From Variovorax guangxiensis (GTDB lineage Bacteria > Pseudomonadota > Gammaproteobacteria > Burkholderiales > Burkholderiaceae_C): 64,000 bases of DNA. The notes under the pieces were generated by a model. The model saw nothing but the letters and a program-made list of their open reading frames with translations. It had not been told where the DNA came from and made no database searches. Position numbers and translations under genes: made by a program. Shown here piece after piece: positions 42,366 to 50,975 of the stretch (its first letter is position 1; each line of letters begins with the position of its first letter). The stretch covers positions 124,001-188,000 of the forward strand of contig NZ_RXFT01000008.1 of assembly GCF_003952165.1 (NCBI RefSeq), in the 5' to 3' direction.

Positions 42366-43397
42366 TCAAGGCTCCAGGACGAGTTTGCCGAACACCTGGC
42401 CGCTCTCCAGCAGCGCGTGGGCTTGCGCGGCCTGGGCCAGCGGCAGCCGCGCATGCAGGCGCGGCGCGATGCGTCCGCTGGCGAGCAGCGGCAGCACATG
42501 GCGCGCGATGGCGTGGGCCATGCGCGTCTTCTCGGCATGGGTCTGCGGGCGCATGGTGGAGGAATGCAGGCTCAGCTGTCGTTGCATCAGCGTGAGCAGC
42601 TCCACCGTGACGGCGGACCCCTGCATGAAAGAAAGGCTCACGTGCCGGCCGCCGAAGGCCATGGCCTGCAGGTTGCGGCGCACGTAGTCGCCGCCGACGA
42701 TGTCGAGCACTACGTCCACGCCGCGCCCGCCGCTGAAGTCCATGCAGGCCTGCACGAAGTCGGTGGTGGGCCAGCAGATTGCGAGGTCGGCGCCCATGGC
42801 TTTCAGCTCTGCGAAGCAGGCCTCGTCGCTCGCGGTCGCGATGACGGTGCAGCCGGCCGCATGCGCCATCTGCACCGCGAGCGAGCCGATGCCGCCCGTG
42901 GCGCCGTGGATCAGCACGGTCTCGCCCATGGCCAGCCGGCCCAGCTCGAAGAGGTTGTGCCAGACGGTGAACAGTCCTTCAGGCAAGGCCGCGGCCTCGG
43001 CGTCGGACAGGCGGGCGGGCACTGCGAACGAATGGTCCACCGCGGCCACGCACCAGGGCGCATAGCCGCCGCCGGGCACGAGCGCCATGCGCCGCGTGCC
43101 GCGCAGTGCAGGGTCGACGCCCGGTCCGCAGGCGACGACCTCGCCGCAGACTTCGAGGCCCAGCACGTCGGTGACGCCGGGCGCAGGCTTGGCGATGCCC
43201 TGGCGCTGCATGATGTCGGGCCGGTTGATGCCGGCGGCCAGCACGCGCAGCAGCACCTCGCCGGGGCCGGATTGCGGCACGGGCCGCTCGGTCAGCACCA
43301 GCACGCTGGCATCGCCCGGTTCGCGGGCCACGATGGCCTGCATGGTAGAGGGCAGAGCTTCGGTCACCGCTTCAGTCATGGCACTCACGGCGCTCAT
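42366..43397 (-). CDS. Zinc-independent quinone oxidoreductase (MDR family)
   Basis: A 343-residue medium-chain reductase. The GroES-like N-terminal domain has MQAIVAREPGDASVLVLTER and GINRPDIMQRQG. The NADPH-binding domain has ILIHGATGGIGSLAVQMAHA-type sequence near residue 165. Zinc-binding cysteines of alcohol dehydrogenases are absent, so it is of the QOR/PIG3 type. The PIG3-like motif NRPDIMQRQG is clear. Its start overlaps the ABC ATPase stop by four bases. It probably reduces quinones or enones from the same pathway. Confidence 0.88.
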   Translation of the reverse strand: MSAVSAMTEAVTEALPSTMQAIVAREPGDASVLVLTERPVPQSGPGEVLLRVLAAGINRPDIMQRQGIAKPAPGVTDVLGLEVCGEVVACGPGVDPALRGTRRMALVPGGGYAPWCVAAVDHSFAVPARLSDAEAAALPEGLFTVWHNLFELGRLAMGETVLIHGATGGIGSLAVQMAHAAGCTVIATASDEACFAELKAMGADLAICWPTTDFVQACMDFSGGRGVDVVLDIVGGDYVRRNLQAMAFGGRHVSLSFMQGSAVTVELLTLMQRQLSLHSSTMRPQTHAEKTRMAHAIARHVLPLLASGRIAPRLHARLPLAQAAQAHALLESGQVFGKLVLEP

Positions 43398-44542
43398 GGC
43401 TGCGGGCTGAAGACGCTCACGCCTTCAGGGGCCAGCGCCAGTCCCGCGACCGAGCCGATCGGCCACTGCCGCATGGCTGTGAGGCCCGGGCTGCGCACGG
43501 TGACGATCTGGCGTGCCGTTATCGGCAGATCGACGTCGACGAAGGTGTTGATGTGGTCGCCCTGGAACACATGGTTGACCACGGTGCCGCTGAGCACCGA
43601 GGCCGGGTGCAGGTTCTCCAGCCGCAGGTGCTCGGGCCGCACGTAGACGTCGAGCCGCTCGCCTTCATGCGAGGCATGCACCAGCCGGTCCTGGGACAGG
43701 CTGATGAGCCCCGAGCCCAGGCGCAGCTGCACGTCGCCCGCGCCCTTGCCGTGGTAGTGGGCCGGCAGGATGTTCACGTCGCCGAGGAAGGACGCGACGA
43801 ACGGGTCCTGCGGGCTCTGGTAGAGCTCGGCCGGCGGCGCGATCTGGCGGATCACGCCCGCCGACATCACCGCGATACGGTCGGACATGGCCAGCGCCTC
43901 GCCCTGGTCGTGCGTGACGAACACGGTGGTCAGGCCCAGGCGGCGCTGGATCTCGCGGATCTCCACCTGCATGGAGCCGCGCAGGCTCTTGTCCAGGGCC
44001 GAGAAGGGTTCGTCGAGCAGCAGCACCTTGGGCTGGATGACGAGCGCGCGCGCCAGTGCCACGCGCTGCTGCTGGCCGCCCGAGAGTTCGCGCGGCTTGC
44101 GGTGGCCCAGGCCGTCGAGCTTGACCATGGCCATGGCATCGCGAATGCGCCTGGCGGCTTCGTCCGTGGGCACGCCCTGCATGCGCAGGCCGTAGCCGAT
44201 GTTGCGCTCCACCGTCATGTGCGGAAACAGCGCGTAGTTCTGGAACACGAGGCCGATCTTGCGCAGGTGCGGCGGGTCGCTGGTGACGGGTCGGCCTTCG
44301 ATGAAGACCTCGCCGCTGTCGGCCTCGGCAAAGCCTGCGATGAGGTTCAGCAGCGTGGTCTTGCCGCAGCCCGAAGGCCCCAGCAGGGTGAGGAACTCGC
44401 CGCGCCGGATCTTCAGCGAGACATCGCGCAGCACGGTCTGGTCGTGGTACTTCTTGACCACGCCTTCGATGCTGACGGCCACGTCGGACACATTGGCCAC
44501 ATTTGCGGCAGCAGGGCCGAGCTCGGAAGGGACAGGATTCAT
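43394..44542 (-). CDS. ABC transporter ATP-binding protein, spermidine/putrescine (PotA) type
   Basis: A 382-residue importer ATPase. It has Walker A LLGPSGCGKTTLLN, the Q-loop GLVFQNYALFPHMTV, signature LSGGQQQRVALARAL, Walker B LLLDEPFSALD and H-loop FVTHDQGEA. A C-terminal TOBE domain (about 290-380, with VYVRPEHLRLE) is typical of PotA/FbpC. The matching binding protein and permeases are at 49.8-52.6 kb. This suggests a split transporter, with the ATPase heading a catabolic operon. ATG 44542 is preferred; 44563 is possible. Confidence 0.88.
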   Translation of the reverse strand: MNPVPSELGPAAANVANVSDVAVSIEGVVKKYHDQTVLRDVSLKIRRGEFLTLLGPSGCGKTTLLNLIAGFAEADSGEVFIEGRPVTSDPPHLRKIGLVFQNYALFPHMTVERNIGYGLRMQGVPTDEAARRIRDAMAMVKLDGLGHRKPRELSGGQQQRVALARALVIQPKVLLLDEPFSALDKSLRGSMQVEIREIQRRLGLTTVFVTHDQGEALAMSDRIAVMSAGVIRQIAPPAELYQSPQDPFVASFLGDVNILPAHYHGKGAGDVQLRLGSGLISLSQDRLVHASHEGERLDVYVRPEHLRLENLHPASVLSGTVVNHVFQGDHINTFVDVDLPITARQIVTVRSPGLTAMRQWPIGSVAGLALAPEGVSVFSPQP

Positions 44543-44599
44543 GGGCCGAAACGATAAGCCCATCGGCTGCCATCGGGCCTTTGCAGATATTGAGGCCGC

Positions 44600-44610
44600 C
44601 CCTCGGAAAA
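44600..44610 (+). promoter_or_regulatory. Shared motif CCCTCGGAAAA, copy 1
   Basis: In the 270-base gap between the divergent ABC ATPase and monooxygenase genes. The same 11-mer occurs at 49652-49662 in the gap before the binding-protein gene, and AGGCGAT follows both at 19 and 31 bases. This may be a common regulator site, perhaps for the LysR protein at 47.4-48.4 kb. Confidence 0.35.
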
Positions 44611-44812
44611 AACGAAACAGGCGATCTCTACAGCGTGAGCGCAGCGCCTTCGCAGCGTGGCGGCCGCGCTTCGCTTTTTCCTAAGCCTTGCGTCTGAAAA
44701 ACATGATTTTCAAACGCGGTGCCCTTCATCAGACTCGCCCCCCAATCGGTGCATGGCAGTGCCGGCCCGCCCGGCCGAAAGCGCCGGCGCCGATCATCCT
44801 GAGGAACATCAA

Positions 44813-46072
44813 ATGTCAGTGGAGTCAGTGGAGAAAATCAACACCCTCGTGGTCGGCGCAGGCCAGGCCGGCATCGCGATGAGCGAGCATCTGGCGGCCA
44901 TGGGTGTTCCGCACCTCGTGCTCGAACGCAATCGCATCGCGGAGCGCTGGCGCTCGGAGCGCTGGGATTCGCTGGTCGCCAACGGCCCGGCCTGGCACGA
45001 CCGCTTTCCGGGGCTGAAGTTCGAAGGCATCTCGCCCGAAGCCTTTCCGCCCAAGGAGCGCATGGCGCAGTACTTCGAGGACTATGCGGCCATGCTGAAG
45101 GCACCCGTGCGCACCGGCGTGGAGGTGCAGCGCGTCGAGCGCCATGTCGGCCGCCCGGGTTTCAAGGTGACGACTTCGCAGGGCGTGATCGAGGCGATGA
45201 ACGTGGTCGCGGCCACCGGGCCGTTCCAGATTCCGGCCTATCCCTCCATCGTGCCGGCCGATGCGCCGGTCGCGCAGCTGCATTCGTCGGCCTACAAGAA
45301 CCCGGGTCAGCTGGCCGATGGTGCCGTGTTGGTGGTGGGGGCGGGCGCTTCGGGCTCGCAGATCGCGGAAGAACTGCGCCAGGCTGGCCGCAAGGTGTAT
45401 CTCTCGGTGGGCGAGCATTACCGCCCGCCGCGCGCCTACCGTGGGCGCGACTACTGCTGGTGGCTGGGCGCGCTCGGCCTGTGGGACGAGGTGCGCATCA
45501 AGCCCAAGAAGAAGCACGTGGCCTTTGCCGTGAGCGGCTACGAGGGCGGCCGCACGGTGGACTTCCGGCGCCTTGCGCACGCGGGCATCGAACTGGTGGG
45601 CCTGACCGAGTCCTACGAGGGCGGCGTGATGCGCTTCGCCGAAGGCCTGGCCCGGAACGTGGCGGAGGGCGACCAGGCGTACTTCGACGTGCTGCGCGAA
45701 GCTGACGCGTACATCGAGCAGAACGGCCTGCCGTTTCCGCCCGAGCCCGAGGCCTGGGAGCTTCTGCCCGACCCCGCCTGCCTGACAGAGCCCACGCTGA
45801 GCCTGGACCTGCGCGAGGCCGGCATCACCACCGTGCTATGGGCCACGGGCTTCAAGTTCGACTACAGCTGGCTGCAGGTCAATGCCTTCCACGAGAACGG
45901 CGAGCCGTATCACAAGCGCGGCATCTCGGCCGAAAGCGGCATCTACTTCCTGGGGCTGCCGAACCTGGTGAACCGCGCCTCGTCGTTCATCTATGGCGTG
46001 TGGCACGACGCCAAGTACATCGCCGACCACATCCTTTTGCAGCAGGGCTACATGTCCTACGAGAAGAGCTGA
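44813..46072 (+). CDS. Flavin-dependent monooxygenase / NAD(P)-binding oxidoreductase
   Basis: A 419-residue FAD- and NADPH-binding enzyme of the flavin monooxygenase/TrkA-like type. The FAD motif VVGAGQAGIAMSEHLAAMG starts near residue 13. The NADPH motif LVVGAGASGSQIAEELRQAG starts near 175. The segment AERWRSERWDSLVANGPAW matches FMO-type enzymes, with the C-terminal ATGFKFDYSW also conserved. The ATG at 44813 follows GAGGAA. Divergent from the ABC ATPase operon, it may start oxidative breakdown of the imported amine. A strong terminator follows. Confidence 0.88.
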   Translation: MSVESVEKINTLVVGAGQAGIAMSEHLAAMGVPHLVLERNRIAERWRSERWDSLVANGPAWHDRFPGLKFEGISPEAFPPKERMAQYFEDYAAMLKAPVRTGVEVQRVERHVGRPGFKVTTSQGVIEAMNVVAATGPFQIPAYPSIVPADAPVAQLHSSAYKNPGQLADGAVLVVGAGASGSQIAEELRQAGRKVYLSVGEHYRPPRAYRGRDYCWWLGALGLWDEVRIKPKKKHVAFAVSGYEGGRTVDFRRLAHAGIELVGLTESYEGGVMRFAEGLARNVAEGDQAYFDVLREADAYIEQNGLPFPPEPEAWELLPDPACLTEPTLSLDLREAGITTVLWATGFKFDYSWLQVNAFHENGEPYHKRGISAESGIYFLGLPNLVNRASSFIYGVWHDAKYIADHILLQQGYMSYEKS

Positions 46073-46103
46073 TCGCGCGGGCTGCATAAGTGTTGCATCA
46101 ATG

Positions 46104-46139
46104 AGAAGGCCGCCGGGTCCTGCGATCCGGCGGCCTTCT
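46104..46139. terminator. Bidirectional intrinsic terminator
   Basis: A 13-bp perfect stem, AGAAGGCCGCCGG and CCGGCGGCCTTCT, with a 10-base loop, lies between the convergent monooxygenase and ArgE-like genes. It is followed by TCATT on the plus strand and CTCAT on the minus. It can serve both genes. Confidence 0.85.
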
Positions 46140-46194
46140 TCATTCGATGCGCGCCGTGGGCCGCAGCATCGTGCGGCCGGGCTGATCTATCCAG

Positions 46195-47367
46195 TCAGCG
46201 GCAGAGGAAGTCGATGAGCCCGGCCAGCATGCGGTCGCAGGCCTGCAGCTGCGACAGCTCCACGTATTCGTCGGCCTTGTGCGCCACGGTGATGCTGCCG
46301 GGTCCGCACACCAGCACGGGCGTCTGCTGCCAGCTCTGCTGGAACAGGCCGCCCTCGCTGCCGTAGTCGACCTTGGTGGTGGGCGTGCCCTCGGGCAGCA
46401 GCCCGCGCAGGAGGCCGATGGCCGGCGCATCTTCCGGTGTCGACAGGCTGGGGTAGCTGTTCTGCAGCGTGACCTCGGGCAGCGGTGCATCGGCATGCTG
46501 GGCCTCGCGCTTCACACGCGCGGCCAGGTTCTGCAGGATGCGTTCGAGGATCTGCGCCGGTTCGTCCTGCGCGACGTTGCGGATCTCGAAGTTCAGCGTG
46601 CACTCGCTGGGCACGATGTTGAGCGCGCGCCCGCCCTGGATGGTGCCGACGTGCACGGTGGAGTAGGGCACGCCGTAGCCTTCTTCGCGTGGGCCGCTCT
46701 CGGCCAGCTCGCGCTGCACCTCGCGCGCCGAGGCCACGAGGTCGCTGGCCATGTGGATGGCATTGACGAACTGCGGCGCCAGGCCCGAGTGCCCGGCCTC
46801 GCCGCAGCAGACCGCGCGGTAGGCGGCCTTGCCCTTGTGGCCGGTGCCGATGCGCATCAGTGTGGGCTCGCCGACGATGCACAGGTAGGGCGCCGGCAGG
46901 TGGCCTTCGAGCCGGCGCAGCAGATGGCGCACGCCGACGCAGCCGATCTCCTCGTCGAAGGACAGAGCAAGTTGCAGCGGCCTTCTCAGCGGCCGCCCCG
47001 CAGCCGCCACCATGGCGGTGACCGCGCAGGCGACGAAGCCCTTCATGTCGGCCGCGCCGCGCCCGTAGATGCGGCCGTCCCTGTGCGTGGCCTCGAAAGG
47101 CGGCGAGGTCCAGGGCTGGCCTTCCACGGGCACCACGTCGGTATGGCCCGACAGCAGCACACCGGGCACGCCCTCGGGGCCGACGGAGGCGAACAGGTTG
47201 GTGCGGCGCGGGTCCTCGGGGTCTGGCGCGCGGGTGGAGGCGATGCCGGCGGCCGACAGGATCTTTTGCACCGCGGCGATGAGTCCGTCGTTGGGCTGAA
47301 GGGAGACGGAGGGAAAGGCGATCAGCGTTTCCAGCAGGCGGACGCTGGCGGAAGGTTCATGGGTCAT
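46195..47367 (-). CDS. argE: Acetylornithine deacetylase-like amidohydrolase (M20 family)
   Basis: A 390-residue M20 metallopeptidase. Metal ligands are in LLSGHTDVVPVEGQPW (His), IYGRGAADMKGFVACAV (bridging Asp) and LSFDEEIGCVGV (catalytic Glu). Later motifs are CIVGEPT and KVDYGSEGGLFQ. The full pattern is ArgE-like, so N-acetylornithine or other N-acyl amino acids are likely substrates. It overlaps the LysR gene by four bases. That coupling suggests the enzyme serves catabolism of an imported N-acyl compound and not arginine synthesis. Confidence 0.88.
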   Translation of the reverse strand: MTHEPSASVRLLETLIAFPSVSLQPNDGLIAAVQKILSAAGIASTRAPDPEDPRRTNLFASVGPEGVPGVLLSGHTDVVPVEGQPWTSPPFEATHRDGRIYGRGAADMKGFVACAVTAMVAAAGRPLRRPLQLALSFDEEIGCVGVRHLLRRLEGHLPAPYLCIVGEPTLMRIGTGHKGKAAYRAVCCGEAGHSGLAPQFVNAIHMASDLVASAREVQRELAESGPREEGYGVPYSTVHVGTIQGGRALNIVPSECTLNFEIRNVAQDEPAQILERILQNLAARVKREAQHADAPLPEVTLQNSYPSLSTPEDAPAIGLLRGLLPEGTPTTKVDYGSEGGLFQQSWQQTPVLVCGPGSITVAHKADEYVELSQLQACDRMLAGLIDFLCR

Positions 47368-48356
47368 GGTTTTTGCGCAGGTGGCGCCTCGGACGCTTCC
47401 GGCGCCACGGGATGGGGATCGAAGAAGCTGGCTGCGCTCATGCCCGGGATGTACTGGTCGGAGATGTAGGCGCGGCAGCGGTCCATGAAGGCCTGGGTCA
47501 GCCGCGACTGCTTCATCGGCTTGTAGGTGGCCAGCCCCAGGAGCATGGGGCGGTGCTTGCCGGCCAGGCGCACACGCACCAGCCGCTTGCCGTCCAGTGA
47601 AAGGTTGGACTTGGGCCGCACGTTGAACAGCGCATAGCCGATGCCGTTGGCGGCCATGGAGCGCACCACCTCTTCCGAACGCGAACGCGCCGCGATGTTG
47701 GGCGCGAGGCCCACGCTGGCGAACAGCGAGGTGAAGTAGTCGCGGCTCATGGGCAGGTCGAGCAGCACGAAGGGCTGCGGGGCGAGCTCCTCGAAGGTGA
47801 CGGCCTTCTGCTGCGCGAGCGGATGCAGTTCGCTCACCAGCACGTAGGGCGGCAGCGTGGCCAGGCTCTCGAACTCGATGTCGTCGTCCAGGCGCAGGTC
47901 ATACGTCAGGGCCACGTCGATCTCGAGCGACCGCAGCTTGTTCATGAGCACTTCCTGGTCGCCCTCCACCATCTGCATCTCGACGCGCTCGAAGGCACGC
48001 GCGAAGCGGAAGATGACCTCCGGCGCGATCATGGCCGTGAGCGACTGGAAGGTGCCCACGCGCAGCGGGCCCTGCATCACGTCGCCGGAATCCGAGGCGA
48101 TCTCGTACAGGCGCGAGGAGCGTTCGAGCACGTCCTGGCACTGGTTCAGCACCAGCGTGCCGATGGCCGTGAGCCCCAGCCCCTTGGAGGGGTGGCGCAC
48201 GAACAGCTGGACGTTGAGTTCGCTCTCGATGTGGGCGATGGCCGCGGAGATCGAAGGGGAGGAGATGTGGATCTGCGCGGAGGCCGCGGCGATGCTGCCG
48301 TGCTTGGCCGTCGCGACGAAGTACTCCATCTGGCGCAGGGAGACGCGGTTGAGCAT
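47364..48356 (-). CDS. LysR-family transcriptional regulator
   Basis: A 330-residue regulator. The N-terminal HTH has LRQMEYFVATAKHGSIAAAS and SPSISAAIAHIESELNVQLF. The C-terminal domain is a periplasmic-binding-protein fold that senses the inducer. The start at 48356 gives the usual LysR beginning; an upstream frame adds 29 unlikely residues. Its stop overlaps argE. It follows the DUF1028 gene by 67 bases on the same strand. It probably controls this locus, including the divergent promoters at 44.6 and 49.6 kb. Confidence 0.9.
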   Translation of the reverse strand: MLNRVSLRQMEYFVATAKHGSIAAASAQIHISSPSISAAIAHIESELNVQLFVRHPSKGLGLTAIGTLVLNQCQDVLERSSRLYEIASDSGDVMQGPLRVGTFQSLTAMIAPEVIFRFARAFERVEMQMVEGDQEVLMNKLRSLEIDVALTYDLRLDDDIEFESLATLPPYVLVSELHPLAQQKAVTFEELAPQPFVLLDLPMSRDYFTSLFASVGLAPNIAARSRSEEVVRSMAANGIGYALFNVRPKSNLSLDGKRLVRVRLAGKHRPMLLGLATYKPMKQSRLTQAFMDRCRAYISDQYIPGMSAASFFDPHPVAPEASEAPPAQKP

Positions 48357-48423
48357 GTCGGTACAGGAAGGCGCGCCACGCGCGGCGCGTAAGCGAGCGC
48401 GCCAGTTTAGCGATACCCCTGCG

Positions 48424-49098
48424 TCAGAGATTGCCGGGCACACCGAAGCTGGGGGCTGCGCGCGGGTCCAGCGCCCGCGTGATGTAGGCCTCCTGCTGCG
48501 GCGCGTAGATCTTCCAGGTGGCGTACAGCGCCTGCACGGGGTCGGATTCGACCCAGTCCAGCCGCAGGTCGACCACGGGCCAGTTCTGCGTGCCGTAGAC
48601 CAGCAATCCCGCTGAATGCACGGGGCCTTCCTCGCCGCCGGCCGCCTGGCCGGCGAGCATGGCCTGCATCAGTCGCTCCGCCAGCGCGCCCTCGGCTTTC
48701 TCGAAGGCCGCCAGCATGGCCGACGGCACCTCGCGGCTGTGCAGCATGTTGCCGGCGCAGGCCGCGTGCGTGCCCACCACGCTTGCCAGGGTACCCAGCG
48801 CGTTGGCGCCGGTGAACACCACCGGCGGGTTGTGCGCGTCGATGGCCATGAGCTGGCGGTAGTCGATGAAGGGCCGCTGCTGCTGCAGCTGCGCCACGGC
48901 CTGCGCGGGCGTGTTGCCGGCGGCCATCAGGTCGAGCAGCAGCGGGCCCAGGTCGGGGTCGGTGATGTTCTGGCTGGCGGCGGCGCCCACGCCCCGGCGG
49001 CCGCGCACGCAGCGCGACGCCACGGCAGGCGAAGAAGAGGCCACGGCCGCACCGAACTGGCCGGTGGCGGGACAGCGCGCAACGATGGAGAAGGTCAT
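48424..49098 (-). CDS. DUF1028 (Ntn-hydrolase-like) protein
   Basis: A 224-residue protein of DUF1028. It begins MTFSIVARCPATGQFGAAVA, and the family resembles Ntn-hydrolases. Features include VGAAASQNITDPDLGPLLL and VVGTHAACAGNMLHS. No activity has been firmly assigned to the family. It often sits with RidA and amidohydrolase genes, as here, where a RidA gene ends five bases before it. An amide- or peptide-cleaving role fits the context. Confidence 0.88.
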   Translation of the reverse strand: MTFSIVARCPATGQFGAAVASSSPAVASRCVRGRRGVGAAASQNITDPDLGPLLLDLMAAGNTPAQAVAQLQQQRPFIDYRQLMAIDAHNPPVVFTGANALGTLASVVGTHAACAGNMLHSREVPSAMLAAFEKAEGALAERLMQAMLAGQAAGGEEGPVHSAGLLVYGTQNWPVVDLRLDWVESDPVQALYATWKIYAPQQEAYITRALDPRAAPSFGVPGNL

Positions 49099-49103
49099 GG
49101 CGT

Positions 49104-49517
49104 TCAGTCGGGAATGACGGCGGTGGCGTCGATCTCCACCAGCCACTCCGGCCGGGCCAGGGCCGAGACCACGATGCCCGTGGACACCGGGAACACGCCC
49201 TTGAGCCAGCGGCCGACCACGAGGTAGACGGCCTCGCGGTAGCGCGGGTCGATGATGTAGATGGTGACCTTGCAGATGTCCTGCAGCTCGCCACCGGCTT
49301 CCTCCAGCAGCATCGCGATGTTGGACATGGCCTGCTCGGCCTGCCCGGCGACGTCGCCGATGCACACGCTCTCGGAGGTTTCCAGGTTCTGGCCGATCTG
49401 TCCGCGCAGGAACACGGTGCGGCCGCGCGCGACGACGGCCTGGCAGAGGTCGTTGTCCAGCTTCTGTTCCGGGTAGGTGACCTTGGTGTTGAAAGGACGG
49501 ATGCGGGTGTGCTTCAT
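49104..49517 (-). CDS. RidA-family (YjgF/UK114) protein
   Basis: A 137-residue RidA-like protein, of the trimeric fold that deaminates reactive enamine or imine intermediates. Segments are TVFLRGQIGQNLETSE, AMLLEEAGGELQDICKVTIY and GIVVSALARPEWLVEIDATA. The canonical Arg105 of RidA aligns with the Arg in ALARPE. The start at 49517 is chosen over 49541. It is the first gene of ridA-DUF1028-lysR-argE, opposite the ABC binding-protein gene. It fits catabolism that yields 2-imino acids. Confidence 0.9.
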   Translation of the reverse strand: MKHTRIRPFNTKVTYPEQKLDNDLCQAVVARGRTVFLRGQIGQNLETSESVCIGDVAGQAEQAMSNIAMLLEEAGGELQDICKVTIYIIDPRYREAVYLVVGRWLKGVFPVSTGIVVSALARPEWLVEIDATAVIPD

Positions 49518-49831
49518 GGTCGCTGCAGGGCTGGGGGGCATGAGACGCCGATGGCGCCGGGACCGGCATGGTCGTTGCCGATGGCCGCTGGCGCCATTTG
49601 TTTTTTCCGTGCGACCGTTTAGGAATTTCCGAGCGGCACGCGCGCCGGGGCCCTCGGAAAATTTGAGCCACCTGTACGTAAAAGGCGATTAGGCCGAGGC
49701 GGTAAGCCATTCCTATGATCCGGCCCCGTGATGCAGGTGCTGCACACGCAGAAGGTGTGTTGCAGGTGTTTCAGGGCACCTGCAGCCGCAGTACCGGCAG
49801 ATGTTCAACTTTTACGATCGAGGTTCAATCA
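49518..49831. promoter_or_regulatory. Divergent promoter region of ridA and the ABC binding-protein operon
   Basis: 314 bases with no gene. It contains an inverted repeat TTTCCGAG (49626-49633) and CTCGGAAA (49653-49660), separated by 19 bases. The motif CCCTCGGAAAA at 49652 repeats the one at 44600. This is the probable control site for both directions and a candidate target of the LysR regulator. The region from about 49720 to 49831 looks like an untranslated leader. Confidence 0.5.
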
Positions 49832-50860
49832 ATGATTCGCAAGCTTCTGACTTTGTGCGCGCTCTCCGCCGCGCTGGGCGGCACCACCGCCTGGGCACAG
49901 GACAACGCGCTCGTGGTGAGCACCTGGGGCGGCAGCTTCCGTGACCTCATCGACGACAACATCGGCAAGGAATTCACCCGCCAGACCGGCGTGCCCGTGA
50001 AGTACGTGACGGGCGGCACCATCGATCGCCTGAACAAGGCCAAGCTGGCTTCCAAACCCGAGAGCGACATCACCTTCACCACCTCGCACGTGGGCTGGCT
50101 GTATGTGAACAGCAACCTGTTCGAGCAGATCGACACCGCCAAGATCCCGAACTACGCCAACCTGGTGGACCGCGCCAAAATCAGCCCGTACCACATTGGC
50201 AGCTGGGCGTACGTCTACTCCATCGGCTACCGCCCCGACCTGGTGCCCGCCAGCATCAAGCTCGAAAGCTGGAACGACCTGTGGAACCCGGCGCTCAAGG
50301 GCAAGCTCAGCGCGCCCGACTTCGACCCGAGCCACATCATCGCGGTGTCGGCCATGCTCTCGGGCGGCGATGCGGCCACCTGGGAGAAGGGCCAGGAAAA
50401 GCTCAAGGCGCTCAAGCCCAACTTCAAGGCCTTCTACACCAACGACGCCAACGCACAGCAGCTGATCGCCACCGGCGAGACGCCCGTGGAGGTGATCCTG
50501 TCGATGAACGCGTACCACATGGCCAGCCAGGGCGTGCCGATCAAGGTCGTGATGCCCAAGGAAGGCGCGGTGCTCGGCGTGGACACGATGGCCATCATGA
50601 AGGGCACGACCAAGGCCGACCTGGCCTACAAGTTCCTGAACATCGCGCTGTCGGCCGACGTGCAGTCGAAGATCGTCGCCTCCAAGAAGGCCAGCCCGGT
50701 CGTCACCAACGCGAAGGTCTCGGCCGAGGACGCCAAGCTGCCCGGCGTGTTCACCACCAAGGCGCAGTGGGACACCCAGGCCATCGTGATCGACAACAAG
50801 CTTCGCGCCGAGAAGACCGCCGAATGGCGCAAGTGGTTCACCGAGAACATCATGAACTGA
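49832..50860 (+). CDS. ABC transporter substrate-binding protein, PotD-like
   Basis: A 342-residue periplasmic binding protein. It has a Sec signal (MIRKLLTLCALSAALGGT, cleavage near AWAQ) and then VVSTWGGSFRDLIDDNIGKE, the start of the family 1/PotD fold. Substrate is likely a polyamine or related amine. It heads a binding-protein/permease/permease operon. The cognate ATPase is at 43.4-44.5 kb. The long leader upstream carries an inverted repeat. The C-terminus NIMN is typical of short mature proteins of this family. Confidence 0.9.
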   Translation: MIRKLLTLCALSAALGGTTAWAQDNALVVSTWGGSFRDLIDDNIGKEFTRQTGVPVKYVTGGTIDRLNKAKLASKPESDITFTTSHVGWLYVNSNLFEQIDTAKIPNYANLVDRAKISPYHIGSWAYVYSIGYRPDLVPASIKLESWNDLWNPALKGKLSAPDFDPSHIIAVSAMLSGGDAATWEKGQEKLKALKPNFKAFYTNDANAQQLIATGETPVEVILSMNAYHMASQGVPIKVVMPKEGAVLGVDTMAIMKGTTKADLAYKFLNIALSADVQSKIVASKKASPVVTNAKVSAEDAKLPGVFTTKAQWDTQAIVIDNKLRAEKTAEWRKWFTENIMN

Positions 50861-50975
50861 TCCCCCGCGGGGTCATGCAAGCCGGGGAGACCGGCGCGGC
50901 CAGTGCCGCGCCGGTCTCCCCGCGACGATCGAGCATCTGAAGAAGAAGTTGTTGATGTTGTTGGGAAGGGCAGGA

